From positions 1 to 59,794 of the forward strand of contig CAZIJC010000010.1 in assembly GCA_964539385.1 (NCBI GenBank): a DNA stretch of 59,794 nt, read 5' to 3'. The notes under the pieces were generated by a model. The model worked only from the letters and a program-made list of their open reading frames with translations. It made no database searches and had not been told where the DNA came from. Source of the stretch: JAUVZF01 sp964539385 (GTDB lineage Bacteria > Planctomycetota > Phycisphaerae > FEN-1346). The position numbers were made by a program, and so were the translations under genes. Positions 7,219 to 15,026 of the stretch are shown here, piece after piece. Every line of letters begins with the position of its first letter. The first letter of the stretch is position 1.

Positions 7219-8106
7219 ATGGGGGCCCGGCGAGGCGTCACGCTTACGGAACTTCTCGTCACCATCGCCGGCTTGCTCTGCCTCTCGACTGCGCTGGTTC
7301 CGGCCGTCATAGGCGCCAAAGACGTTGCCGATCGGACGGTGTGCGCGGCCCACCTGTCGTCGCTCGGCAAGGCCATCGTGCTGTATGCCATCGATCACGA
7401 CGACCGGCTTCCCGATTGCGGCGCCGCGTCGCCGCTGGGCGGCGAGGTGCCGAAGGACGGGTGGCACTTCCCCAGCCGGTTCGATGCCCCCGGAACGTGC
7501 GCTTGGCCGCACGTCCGGGCCGTCGGAAACCAGGCGAACCTCTGGCTGCTGGCCCGCGAGGGCTACGCCCTGCCGCAGATTTTCGTCTGCCCCGCCACGG
7601 CGGACCGGCCCAGCCTGAACTCCGACACCTCGCCGGCCGTCATGGGGTTCCTGGCGATGAACCCCGCCACCGGGCAGGCCGTTCCGGCCGAAGACCGCTT
7701 CCTGAAACGCGTGCACGCGGGCCGATGCTCCTACTCGTACCAGAACCAGTTCGCCCATCCGCAAACCGAATCCGGCGGCGCGGGCGGCCCGCCAACCACC
7801 CTCCGCGCGGTCCATCCGCACAGGCTCGCCATCCTGGCCGACCGCAACCCGTACACGCGGACCGACCTCGTCCGCCAGCCCATCGTCTCTCCCGAGGAGC
7901 ATCCCGAAGCCAACAGTCTGAACCATCACGGGACCGGGCAGAACGTGCTGTACCTGAGCGGCGAGGTCGAGTGGCACGACACCCCCTTCTGCGGCGCACT
8001 GCGGGCCCACGGGCGACGCGACAACATCTACCGGCCCGACGCCGGCCGGCCGGACGACCCCTTCAACGTTCCGCGGGCCCCCGCCGACTCGTTCCTGGTG
8101 CCGTGA
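7219..8106 (+). CDS. Pseudopilin-like protein with type IV prepilin leader
   Basis: A 295-residue protein opening with MGARRGVTLTELLVTIAGLL: a short basic leader, a glycine before the prepilin peptidase cut, a +5 glutamate and one hydrophobic helix. The rest is a soluble domain with HLSSLGKAIVLYAIDHDDRLPD, an alpha-helical spine typical of the planctomycete pseudopilins often labelled DUF1559 or type II secretion GspG/H-like, and a late LNHHGTGQNVLYLSGEVEWHD resembling the family's H-x9-DG element. These proteins are abundant in Planctomycetota and their role is not established. It overlaps the next pseudopilin gene (TGATG), so both are co-translated. Confidence 0.85.
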   Translation: MGARRGVTLTELLVTIAGLLCLSTALVPAVIGAKDVADRTVCAAHLSSLGKAIVLYAIDHDDRLPDCGAASPLGGEVPKDGWHFPSRFDAPGTCAWPHVRAVGNQANLWLLAREGYALPQIFVCPATADRPSLNSDTSPAVMGFLAMNPATGQAVPAEDRFLKRVHAGRCSYSYQNQFAHPQTESGGAGGPPTTLRAVHPHRLAILADRNPYTRTDLVRQPIVSPEEHPEANSLNHHGTGQNVLYLSGEVEWHDTPFCGALRAHGRRDNIYRPDAGRPDDPFNVPRAPADSFLVP

Positions 8107-9020
8107 TGGCCGAGCGGCCCGACACCGATCTCTCAACGTTGGCGCGCGGTGGGTCCGGAGACCCACCGCGCAACGCCTGCGGCGGACCGTGCGGGTTCAC
8201 GCTCCTGGAAGTGCTCGTGGTCATCGCCATCATAGCCGTCCTGGCGGCGTTGCTGGTACCCGCGCTCTTCGATGCGATAGGGCTGGCACGCGCGCTCCAG
8301 TGCCAGGGCAATCTGCACACCATCGCCGCCGCCTACGAGCGATATATGACCGACTCCGGCGGCGTCTGGCCGCCCATCATGACCACCGACGCGCCCGAGG
8401 AACTGTTCAAGCGGATCGAAGCCGAGACGGGCCTGGTCATGGCGCCGCAGCGACCGGAGGACAGATGGGGCCAGCCCGGGCCGCACTGGAGCATCGTCTT
8501 GTGGCCGTACATCCAGTCGCTCGAAGTGTACACCTGCCCGGCCGATCCCAAAGCGGGCCTGCGCGGCGCCGACGTGCTGCCGCCCGACAGCCAGCCCGGC
8601 GCGGCGCTGCTCGACGCACCACCCGAAAGTTATGCCCTGAACGTCATCCTCTTCCGGACGGCCCCCAACATGCGGCAGCAGGCGGAGTGCGAGTGGGGCA
8701 CCCGCGGCGACTCCGACTTCAGCGGCCCCCAGTCGTGCACGACTCAAGGCGAGCAGCGGCGGCAGTTCCCCCAGTGGCCCCGCGTCATCCTGTTCTTCTG
8801 CGGCGCGGCGGGGCAGACCGTCGGCAGCCAGTTCAACATACCGTTCCGCACCAGCGGCCTCGTCGAACGGTGGGAATGGCACCCGCGGCGGGCGTCGGAC
8901 CCCTTCGCCGACGAACCGGGAAAGGGGGCAAACTACCTCTACGCCGACGGCCGCGTCGAATACCACGACGAACTGCCCAGCAAACGCGAGTGGGGATACG
9001 ACATCGGAACACCGCGATGA
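8106..9020 (+). CDS. Pseudopilin-like protein with repeat-derived leader
   Basis: A 304-residue pseudopilin. The prepilin motif CGFTLLEVLVVIAIIAVL is canonical (cut after G, E at +5) but lies about 30 residues from the ATG instead of the usual 5-10. Residues 14-22 (ARGGSGDPP) are encoded by a palindromic repeat (8144-8171). The soluble part includes GNLHTIAAAYERYMTDSGGVWP, several Cys (YTCPADP, AECEWG) and a C-terminal ANYLYADGRVEYHD, the H-x9-DG-like signature of the family. The ATG overlaps the previous stop. Either the long leader is real, or translation begins elsewhere; no better start with a ribosome-binding site was found between the repeat and the motif. Confidence 0.83.
   Translation: MAERPDTDLSTLARGGSGDPPRNACGGPCGFTLLEVLVVIAIIAVLAALLVPALFDAIGLARALQCQGNLHTIAAAYERYMTDSGGVWPPIMTTDAPEELFKRIEAETGLVMAPQRPEDRWGQPGPHWSIVLWPYIQSLEVYTCPADPKAGLRGADVLPPDSQPGAALLDAPPESYALNVILFRTAPNMRQQAECEWGTRGDSDFSGPQSCTTQGEQRRQFPQWPRVILFFCGAAGQTVGSQFNIPFRTSGLVERWEWHPRRASDPFADEPGKGANYLYADGRVEYHDELPSKREWGYDIGTPR
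8144..8171. repeat. Palindromic repeat family B inside a prepilin leader
   Basis: GCGCGGTGGGTCC followed by GGAGACCCACCGCGC: 10-bp arms around an 8-nt centre. This copy is inside the coding frame of the second pseudopilin, upstream of the cleavage motif. The other members (12273, 32083, 56296, 56346) are intergenic. Confidence 0.85.
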
Positions 9021-9183
9021 CGGAATTGCGTGTCCTGTCGCTACCGACGCGCTGGGCGGATGCCTGCCGACGCACGACAGAGCCTATCCGGTGTGTGTTC
9101 CACGCGGGGCGCACGTGGCTCTGGGACATCCGGGCAGGGCTTCTCCTGCGCCCGCATGAGGACGACGCGAATCGGCTTCGCCC

Positions 9184-9528
9184 CTACCCGACGGGCGAGA
9201 GAAGGTCCGGCGAGAAGTTGCTCCGAAGAACAACGGTGACGGTCACGTGTCTGTCTTCGCCCCTGCCGCTGCCTCGCCGGATGTCGCCCCTGAGTTTGAT
9301 GATGCGGCGTCGTGCCCCTCCCCTGTAAGGACGAGGCACGCTCAGTTCAACCCAACAGGCCTGTCCGTCGTGGAACGGCAGTCTCCGCTCGCCATCAACG
9401 CGGATCCCCCCCTTCGAGACGTCGCATGCCCGGCCCTGCACAAGGATCTTGCCCGAGTTGTCGAGCAGCCTGATCGAGCAGTCCAGCGGGGTCCGTTCGT
9501 GCCGCCGCAGTTCCTGCACACGATTCAT
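9184..9528 (-). CDS. PilZ-domain protein, putative c-di-GMP binder
   Basis: A 114-residue single PilZ domain. It begins MNRVQELRRHERTPLD: the RxxxR c-di-GMP motif is present as RRHER (R8/R9-R12), and the second motif (D/N)xSxxG appears as DVSKGG near residue 41. PilZ domains bind cyclic di-GMP and usually tune motility, secretion or polysaccharide output. The ATG at 9528 has the ribosome-binding site GGAGGA six bases upstream. It lies convergent to the pseudopilin pair, which makes a link to type IV pilus-like systems tempting, but nothing here proves it. Confidence 0.85.
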   Translation of the reverse strand: MNRVQELRRHERTPLDCSIRLLDNSGKILVQGRACDVSKGGIRVDGERRLPFHDGQACWVELSVPRPYRGGARRRIIKLRGDIRRGSGRGEDRHVTVTVVLRSNFSPDLLSPVG

Positions 9529-9662
9529 CGTTGTTCCTCCCTCGTGTATCAAGCCGCGATGCCGGCAGGGCCGCGACCTGCCCAGGGTGGTCGTAACACC
9601 GTAGTCCCCCATACGTAGGGCGAGCCCTGACCCGTATCCCGGCACCCTTGAGTTCCACTGGA
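9529..9662 (-). other. Long leader of the PilZ gene
   Basis: From the predicted start near 9656 the mRNA leader is about 128 nt, with several GC-rich inverted repeats (for example GGGCGAGCCC). I looked for GEMM-type c-di-GMP riboswitch signatures and did not recognise one. Nothing protein-coding is convincing here or between 9691 and 9958. Confidence 0.3.
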
Positions 9663-9690
9663 ATCATACACATGGAACGTGCAAAGTCAA
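9663..9690 (-). promoter_or_regulatory. Predicted promoter of the PilZ gene
   Basis: Minus-strand TTGACT, 16-nt spacer, TATGAT. It would give a leader of about 128 nt. Confidence 0.45.
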
Positions 9691-9958
9691 ACCGGGCCGG
9701 CGCCGCAGGGCCGGCGGCGGCGGAATAGCGGCCTAAGTGCCTGCCAAACCAAGAGATAGGGAAACCGCGCCCCGAGACCGTCTCCGGCACTTGCTTGGGT
9801 GTCCTGCAGAGCGCGCGGGAAAAACGCTCGAAAAACACGATCAACTCCGCCGCCCTGTGCCATGCCGCTCTTCCGCGGCGCGTCCCTTGCCGGCCGACGC
9901 GGTGCAGGCAACAACGCTACCGCAATCCTGCGCTGGGGACGGATCCACGGGACCGTCC

Positions 9959-9987
9959 TTGACCGGGCGGCCTCCCTCGCCTACGAT
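9959..9987 (+). promoter_or_regulatory. Predicted promoter of the kinase-like/transporter pair
   Basis: TTGACC, 17-nt spacer, TACGAT, about 26 nt of leader before the ATG at 10020. The boxes closely resemble those of ribE. Confidence 0.5.
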
Positions 9988-10019
9988 GCCGCCGCACCAT
10001 TGGCGGGACGGGTCGGGCG

Positions 10020-10772
10020 ATGGCACGCAAGGAAAAGGGCCGGGTTCCCAAGCGAATCTTGCGCGGCACGCTGCCGCGCGAATCCTTCGACCTGGGCGAG
10101 CGCACCTACCGTCTCCAGAAGACGCTGAAGCAGGACTTCTTCGCCGCCACCGGCCGCTACGTCTCGGACGACGGCCACCGCGTCTGCCTGAAACACTATC
10201 ACACGGAACCGTGGCTCGGCTGCCCGCTGGAGTGGGCGGGGCGGCTGATGGCCGACCGCGAGGTCCGCCATTACCGGCTGCTCCACGACACCGGCGGCGT
10301 GCCGCGCCTCGTCGGACGCATCGGCCGGAGCGCCTTCGTCCACGAGTGGATCGAGGGCAGCGACCTGCTGGACCTGGCGGACCCGCCGCCCGACAACTTC
10401 TTCGACCAACTCGAGGCCCTGGTGCGGGCGGTGCACACTCGCGGCATGGCGTACGTTGATATGAATAAGCCTGACAACGTCCTGGTGGCGGAGGACGGGC
10501 GGCCGGTGCTCATCGATTTCCAGATCTCCTGGGCGCCGCGGCCGTCGTGGGGGCCGCTCGGCAGCGTCAAGCGGCGGGTGCTGGCAATGCTCCAGGAGGC
10601 CGACCTCTACCACGTGCGGAAACTCAAGCGCCTCTACCGCGGCGACCTGATGACGCCCCAGGAGCGCGCCGCCGGCAAGCGGCCGCCGTGGTTCCTCAGG
10701 CTCCACCGCGCCTTCGGGGCGCCGCTGCGGGACCTCAGGCGGAAGTTCCTCGAATGGATCGGGGCGAGATGA
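10020..10772 (+). CDS. Protein-kinase-fold protein (LPS kinase/RIO-like)
   Basis: A 250-residue protein with a small kinase fold. VCLKHYH near residue 58 supplies the candidate ATP-binding lysine; the catalytic loop reads YVDMNKPDNVLV (the HRD His is replaced by Tyr, Asp and Asn are kept) and the metal motif reads IDFQIS in place of DFG. This pattern fits the lipopolysaccharide core heptose kinase (WaaP/Kdo) and RIO-like atypical kinases. The C-terminal third is basic and rich in Arg. The stop overlaps the start of the next gene (ATGA), so the product is made together with a GltS-like transporter. The substrate is unknown. Confidence 0.72.
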   Translation: MARKEKGRVPKRILRGTLPRESFDLGERTYRLQKTLKQDFFAATGRYVSDDGHRVCLKHYHTEPWLGCPLEWAGRLMADREVRHYRLLHDTGGVPRLVGRIGRSAFVHEWIEGSDLLDLADPPPDNFFDQLEALVRAVHTRGMAYVDMNKPDNVLVAEDGRPVLIDFQISWAPRPSWGPLGSVKRRVLAMLQEADLYHVRKLKRLYRGDLMTPQERAAGKRPPWFLRLHRAFGAPLRDLRRKFLEWIGAR

Positions 10773-12163
10773 TCGCATTCATCGCACTCTGTGTCGTCCT
10801 GTACGCCGGGTACCTTTTGCGGAGCAAGGTGCGCCTGCTCCAGTGGCTGTACCTGCCGTCGCCGGTGATCGCGGGCCTGCTGGCGCTGGCGATCATCCAG
10901 GTCGCCGGGTGGACCGGCAACCCGCTGCCCGATGAGTGGACGGCTGGATGGAGCAAACTGCCGGGCCTGCTGATCAACGTCGTCTTCGCGTGCCTGTTCC
11001 TGGGACACGCGCTGCCGAAGGTGGGCACGCTGTGGCGGCGGGCCGGTCCGCAACTGGCGTACGGCCAAGTGGTGGCGTGGGGGCAGTACGTCGTCGGCAT
11101 CGGCCTGGTGCTCGTGCTGCTGGGGCCCGTGTTCGGCGTGGACCCGATGTTCGGCGGCATCATCCCGGTCGGGTTCGAGGGCGGCCACGGGACGGCGGGC
11201 GGCCTGGCAGCCACGTTCGAGGACCGCGGATGGCCCGAGGGCAAGGACCTCGCCCTGGCCAGCGCCACGGCCGGCGTCACCAGCGCCATCATCGTCGGCA
11301 TGGTCCTCGTTAACTGGGCCGCGCGGCGGGGGCGACTGGCCGGCGGCCGCAAACCGTCGGCTCTCTCGACCCTCGAACGGGCGGGCATCATCCCGCGCGA
11401 GAAGCGTCAGAGCGCCGGGCGGCTGACCGTCTCCTCCGACGCCATCGGCTCGCTGACGCTGCACCTGGTCGTCATCGGTGTGGCGGTGCTCATCGGCTAC
11501 CTCATCAAGGAAGGCGCGTGGGCGGTCGAGGGCCGCTTGAGCACCGGTCTCGACGTGGCGGCCCGCAAAGGGTCGGCCCTTTACATCATGATCAAGAGTT
11601 TCCCGCTCTTTCCGCTGTGCATGATTGGGGGCCTCGTCGTCCAGTTCATCGAGGACCGCTTCGACAAACACGATCTGATCGACCCCGGCCTGACGCGGCG
11701 GGTCCAGAATGCAGCGCTCGATTTCCTGGTCGTGGCGGCCATTGCGACGATTCGCCTCGATGCGGTGACGGCGCTGCTGGCGCCGTTCGTTATCGTAGTG
11801 GCGGCAGGCATCGCCTGGAACGTCTTCTGCGTGACGGTGCTGGCGCGGCGGATGCTGCCCGACGCGTGGTTCGAGCGGTCGATTGCCGAGATGGGACAGT
11901 CGATGGGCGTGACGGCAACGGGGCTGCTGCTCTTGCGTGTCGTGGATCCGGACTACGAGACGCCGGCCGCCGACGCCTTCGCGTCAAAGCAACTGCTGCA
12001 CGAACCGTTCATGGGCGGCGGGTTGTGGACGAGCACGGCGATACCGCTGCTGGCGATCTGGGGCAGCCTGCCGGTGTTCCTCATCGCCTGCGCGGCCGTG
12101 ACCGCGTGGATGGTAATCGTCTTCGGGCCGAAGGCGCTGAGAAAGACATCCGGCACGGAGTAG
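10769..12163 (+). CDS. GltS-like sodium/glutamate symporter family protein
   Basis: A 464-residue membrane protein with about ten to twelve hydrophobic segments in two inverted halves. The signatures LPSPVIAGLLAL near the N-terminus, GFEGGHGTAGGLAATFED in the middle and IAEMGQSMGVTATGLLLL near the C-terminus match the ESS (GltS) fold, in which two glycine-rich hairpins form the substrate site. GltS imports glutamate with Na+; a different anion is possible here because several pore residues differ and the middle loop is long and basic. The ATG at 10769 overlaps the upstream kinase-like gene by 4 nt. Confidence 0.8.
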   Translation: MIAFIALCVVLYAGYLLRSKVRLLQWLYLPSPVIAGLLALAIIQVAGWTGNPLPDEWTAGWSKLPGLLINVVFACLFLGHALPKVGTLWRRAGPQLAYGQVVAWGQYVVGIGLVLVLLGPVFGVDPMFGGIIPVGFEGGHGTAGGLAATFEDRGWPEGKDLALASATAGVTSAIIVGMVLVNWAARRGRLAGGRKPSALSTLERAGIIPREKRQSAGRLTVSSDAIGSLTLHLVVIGVAVLIGYLIKEGAWAVEGRLSTGLDVAARKGSALYIMIKSFPLFPLCMIGGLVVQFIEDRFDKHDLIDPGLTRRVQNAALDFLVVAAIATIRLDAVTALLAPFVIVVAAGIAWNVFCVTVLARRMLPDAWFERSIAEMGQSMGVTATGLLLLRVVDPDYETPAADAFASKQLLHEPFMGGGLWTSTAIPLLAIWGSLPVFLIACAAVTAWMVIVFGPKALRKTSGTE

Positions 12164-12165
12164 GC

Positions 12166-12195
12166 GGGTGGCATGGCCACGCTTGCGTGGCCATG
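12166..12195. repeat. Palindromic repeat family A
   Basis: GGGTG then the arms GCATGGCCACGC and GCGTGGCCATG around TT. It begins 3 nt after the stop of the GltS-like gene, so its hairpin would form the transcript's 3' end. Confidence 0.85.
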
Positions 12196-12219
12196 TTCGC
12201 ATACCTCCTCCCCGATGGC

Positions 12220-12255
12220 GGGTGGCATGGCCACGCAAGCGTGGCCATGCCACCC
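12220..12255. repeat. Palindromic repeat family A, full-length symmetrical copy
   Basis: The fullest copy: GGGTG plus GCATGGCCACGC, AA, GCGTGGCCATGC plus CACCC. The whole 36 bp is palindromic apart from the two central bases. Confidence 0.87.
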
Positions 12256-12272
12256 GACCGCGCTAGCGCCAA

Positions 12273-12300
12273 GCGCGGTGGGTCGGGAGACCCACCGCGC
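12273..12300. repeat. Palindromic repeat family B
   Basis: GCGCGGTGGG, centre TCGGGAGA, CCCACCGCGC. It lies 33 bp from tRNA-Leu(GAG). Confidence 0.85.
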
Positions 12301-12332
12301 AACGTGGCTGTCGGAGATCAAGCGCAGAGAAA

Positions 12333-12423
12333 TGGTGCGCGGGACAGGACTTGAACCTGCAAGGCCGTTTGTATGGCCACCAGCACCTCAAGCTGGCGTG
12401 TCTGCCAATTCCACCACCCGCGC
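12333..12423 (-). tRNA. tRNA-Leu (anticodon GAG)
   Basis: Minus-strand cloverleaf with acceptor arms GCGCGGG/CCCGCGC, encoded CCA end, long type II variable arm, T-loop GGTTCAAGTCC and anticodon stem CCAGC/GCTGG closing the loop TTGAGGT, giving anticodon GAG. Confidence 0.95.
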
Positions 12424-12499
12424 ACGCCATCCAAAAGAATAGACGCACCGGCGAAGCGTGTCAAGCGCTTCTCGCCGGCGCCGGCGACGTTGACGCCAT

Positions 12500-12527
12500 G
12501 CGCGGCGGGCAGTCTTGCCCGCCGCGC
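12500..12527. repeat. Palindromic repeat family C
   Basis: GCGCGGCGGG, centre CAGTCTTG, CCCGCCGCGC. Same arms as family B but a different centre. Confidence 0.85.
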
Positions 12528-12559
12528 TTCCCCTCCGAAATCACCGCCAACGTGCTACC

Positions 12560-12587
12560 GCGCGGTGGGCACGACTGCCCACCGCGC
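12560..12587. repeat. Palindromic repeat family C
   Basis: GCGCGGTGGG, centre CACGACTG, CCCACCGCGC. It is 33 bp from the previous copy and just upstream of the methyltransferase promoter. Both arms carry the compensating T/A change relative to the copy at 12500, so pairing is conserved. Confidence 0.85.
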
Positions 12588-12603
12588 TTCTTTGCGGAAA
12601 CGC

Positions 12604-12632
12604 TTGCAAGCGTTCGCGGCGCGGCCTAGAAT
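12604..12632 (+). promoter_or_regulatory. Predicted promoter of the methyltransferase/RidA pair
   Basis: TTGCAA, 17-nt spacer, TAGAAT, about 33 nt before the predicted mRNA leader ends at the ATG at 12672. Confidence 0.5.
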
Positions 12633-12671
12633 CGCGGCGAGTCGATCGCCGCGCATGTGGGGAGACCCGAG

Positions 12672-13451
12672 ATGGCGGAAGCCGATTCCGACTTCGACGC
12701 ATTTCAACCTTACTACGACATCATGGTCAACTGGGAGAGCCGCATCGGCCACGAGGCCCCGTTCTTCCAGCGGGCGCTGGCGAGCGTGTCGGCCAAGCGT
12801 GTGCTGGACTGCGCGTGCGGCACGGGGCACCACGTGCGTCTGTTCGCGCGGTGGGGGATGGAGGCCGTCGGGTCCGACATCGCCGAGTCGATGGTCGAGC
12901 AGGCCCGCGCCGACGCCCGCGAAGAGGGCTCGCCCGTCCGGTTCGAGGTGGCCGATTTCCGGAACCTGCCCGGCCGTTTTCCTCACCCGTTCGATGCCGT
13001 CACGTGCACCGGCAACAGCCTGCCGCTGGTCGGTTCGGCCGATGGTGTGCGGCAGGCCCTCGCCGGCATGCGCGACGTCCTGCGGGCGGACGGCCTCTTG
13101 ATCCTCGACACGCTGAACTTCGCGCAGATTCGTGAAGGCCGCACCGTCATCGAGGACCCGCAGATCCGCCGCGTGGACGACCGCGAGATCCTGTTCGTCA
13201 AGATCCTCCGCAAGACCCGCCGCCTGTGCGACATCACGATCCTGGTCCTCGAGAAACAGGCCGGCGAGTGGAGCAAACTCCAGACCCACGACCGCGCCTG
13301 GGCCGCCGGCCGGAGCGAACTCGAGGCGATGGTATCGGACGCCGGATTCAACCGCATCCAGTTCTACGGCGGCTACGAGCCCAAGCCGTTCGACCCCGAC
13401 ACCAGCCGCCACCTTCTTGTCGTCGCCCGAAAACAAAAGGCCTCGCCATGA
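12672..13451 (+). CDS. Class I SAM-dependent methyltransferase
   Basis: A 259-residue soluble methyltransferase. Motif I is VLDCACGTGHH near residue 45, motif II ends in VGSDIAESM, and motif IV-V includes FDAVTCTGNSLPL. The C-terminal half (about residues 150-245) is a beta-rich part with GGYEPKPFDPDTSRHLLVVARK at the end, as in glycine/sarcosine or small-molecule methyltransferases; the acceptor cannot be named. The start at 12672 is supported by GGGGAGA six bases upstream. It overlaps the RidA gene (ATGA). Confidence 0.83.
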   Translation: MAEADSDFDAFQPYYDIMVNWESRIGHEAPFFQRALASVSAKRVLDCACGTGHHVRLFARWGMEAVGSDIAESMVEQARADAREEGSPVRFEVADFRNLPGRFPHPFDAVTCTGNSLPLVGSADGVRQALAGMRDVLRADGLLILDTLNFAQIREGRTVIEDPQIRRVDDREILFVKILRKTRRLCDITILVLEKQAGEWSKLQTHDRAWAAGRSELEAMVSDAGFNRIQFYGGYEPKPFDPDTSRHLLVVARKQKASP

Positions 13452-13909
13452 CACCGCAAGAACGTTTGCGCAAACTGGGCCTGGAACTCCCCGCCGCGCC
13501 GGAGCCCGTCGGCGCCTACGTCCCAGCCGTGCGGACGGGGAATCTCGTCTTCGTCAGCGGCCAGTTGCCCATGAAGGACGGCGAGTTGATGGCCACCGGC
13601 CACGTGGGCGCGGAGGTCTCGCCCCAGCAGGCGCAAGACTGCGTCCGCCAGGCGGCGCTCAACGCCCTGGCGGTCGTGGCGGCCGAGGTCGGCGGCCTTG
13701 AGAACGTCGCCCGCGTCGTCCGTCTGACGGGTCACGTCGCCGGCGCCCCCGGCTTTACCGACCAGGCGCTAGTGTGCAACGCCGCCAGCGAACTGGTTGG
13801 CGAGATCTTCGGCGACGCCGGCCGCCACAGCCGCGCGGCCCTCGGCGCCGCCGAACTGCCGCTCGGTGCGCCGATTGAACTGGAGATGATTGTCGAGGTC
13901 AAAGGTTAG
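13448..13909 (+). CDS. RidA/YjgF/UK114 family protein
   Basis: A 153-residue RidA-fold protein of the longer YjgH/endoribonuclease L-PSP-like group. VGAYVPAVRTGNLVFVSGQLP matches the N-terminal signature and the C-terminal GAPIELEMIVEV the family's end. RidA proteins hydrolyse reactive enamine/imine intermediates from PLP enzymes, but the deaminase-type needs an Arg around residue 105; the arginine in RHSRAALGAAELP occupies a comparable place. Translationally coupled to the methyltransferase. Confidence 0.85.
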   Translation: MTPQERLRKLGLELPAAPEPVGAYVPAVRTGNLVFVSGQLPMKDGELMATGHVGAEVSPQQAQDCVRQAALNALAVVAAEVGGLENVARVVRLTGHVAGAPGFTDQALVCNAASELVGEIFGDAGRHSRAALGAAELPLGAPIELEMIVEVKG

Positions 13910-13923
13910 CGCGTTTCACGCCT

Positions 13924-13951
13924 GCGCGGCGGGCAGTCCTGCCTGCCGCGG
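13924..13951. repeat. Palindromic repeat family C
   Basis: GCGCGGCGGG, centre CAGTCCTG, CCTGCCGCGG; the right arm has two changes. It lies 15 bp after the RidA stop. Confidence 0.75.
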
Positions 13952-13967
13952 CGACTGCCGGATTGCG

Positions 13968-13995
13968 CCGCGGCGGGCAAGACTGCCCACCGCGC
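13968..13995. repeat. Palindromic repeat family C
   Basis: GCCGCGGCGGG, centre CAAGACTG, CCCACCGCGC. With the copy at 13924 it fills the space between the RidA gene and the hydroxyacid dehydrogenase. Confidence 0.75.
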
Positions 13996-14025
13996 CAGGA
14001 CCTGTTTAACCGCTTGGATGCCACC

Positions 14026-14976
14026 ATGAAGATCGTCGTCCTCGACGGCTACACGTTGAATCCCGGCGACCTGAGTTGGGATTCTCTGGCGGCGCTCGGC
14101 GACTGCGAGGTCTACGACCGCACGCCGCCGGATGAGATCGCGGAACGCGCCGCCGGCGCCGAGATCGTCCTGACGAACAAGGTCGTTCTCGACCGCGCCC
14201 GTCTCGAAAGCCTGCCGGACCTCGGGTACATCGGCGTCCTGGCCACCGGGTACAACGTCGTGGACGCCCGCGCCGCGCGCGAGCGCGGCGTGGTCGTCAC
14301 GAACGTTCCGGACTACGCCACGCCGGCGGTCGCGCAGGCGGTTTTCGCACACATCCTGGAACTGACGCACCGCGTAGCGCACCACGCCCAAACGGTCCGC
14401 GACGGGCGCTGGTCCGACGGCCCGGACTTCTGCTACTGGGACTTCCCGCTCGTGGAACTCAATGGCCTGGTGATGGGCATCGTGGGCCTCGGCCGCATCG
14501 GCTCGGCCGTGGCCGATCTGGCCCGGGCGTTCGGGATGACCGTCCTCGCCTGCACCAGGACGCCGCAGGTGCCGCGAGACGGCATCCGGTTCGTGGACCT
14601 CGACCGCCTGCTGAGCGAGAGCGACGTCGTGAGCCTGCACTGTCCGCTGACGCCGGAGACGGAGGGGCTCATAAGCGCCGAGCGTCTGGCCCTGATGAAG
14701 CCGTCCGCGCTGCTCATCAACACCAGCCGCGGGCCGCTGGTCGATGAGCAGGCGCTGGCCGATGCGCTGAACTCGGGCCGGCCGGCCGGCGCGGGTCTCG
14801 ACGTCCTTGCCGTCGAGCCGCCGAGCCGCGACAATCCGCTCCTGGCGGCGAGGAACTGTTTTCTGACGCCGCACTACGCGTGGGCCACCCGTGCGGCCAG
14901 GGCGCGGCTGATGAAAACGGTCGTCGAGAACGTAAAAGCCTTCCTCGACGGCCGCCCGCAGAACGTCGTTAGCTAG
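14026..14976 (+). CDS. D-2-hydroxyacid dehydrogenase (glycerate dehydrogenase-like)
   Basis: A 316-residue NAD-dependent D-isomer-specific 2-hydroxyacid dehydrogenase. The substrate loop is VLATGYNVVD near residue 70, the Rossmann motif is GIVGLGRIGSAVA near residue 150, the catalytic Arg lies in INTSRG, the Glu in AVEPPS and the His in TPHYAW. The TGYNVVD and YAWAT versions of these motifs are those of glycerate dehydrogenase/hydroxypyruvate reductase, reducing hydroxypyruvate or glyoxylate. The gene stands alone after two repeats; no Shine-Dalgarno is obvious. Confidence 0.87.
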   Translation: MKIVVLDGYTLNPGDLSWDSLAALGDCEVYDRTPPDEIAERAAGAEIVLTNKVVLDRARLESLPDLGYIGVLATGYNVVDARAARERGVVVTNVPDYATPAVAQAVFAHILELTHRVAHHAQTVRDGRWSDGPDFCYWDFPLVELNGLVMGIVGLGRIGSAVADLARAFGMTVLACTRTPQVPRDGIRFVDLDRLLSESDVVSLHCPLTPETEGLISAERLALMKPSALLINTSRGPLVDEQALADALNSGRPAGAGLDVLAVEPPSRDNPLLAARNCFLTPHYAWATRAARARLMKTVVENVKAFLDGRPQNVVS

Positions 14977-15026
14977 AACCGGTTCGGCCCGGCCTCGCTG
15001 GGGCCTCGTGAATGGAGGCATCCGCG

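Noticed and set aside
9529..9662. GEMM c-di-GMP riboswitch before the PilZ gene
   Set aside because: The conserved GGGCAAA-type core and tetraloop receptor were not seen on either strand.
12166..12587. Clustered repeats as a CRISPR array
   Set aside because: Three different palindromic families, irregular spacing, and no constant spacer length or cas genes.
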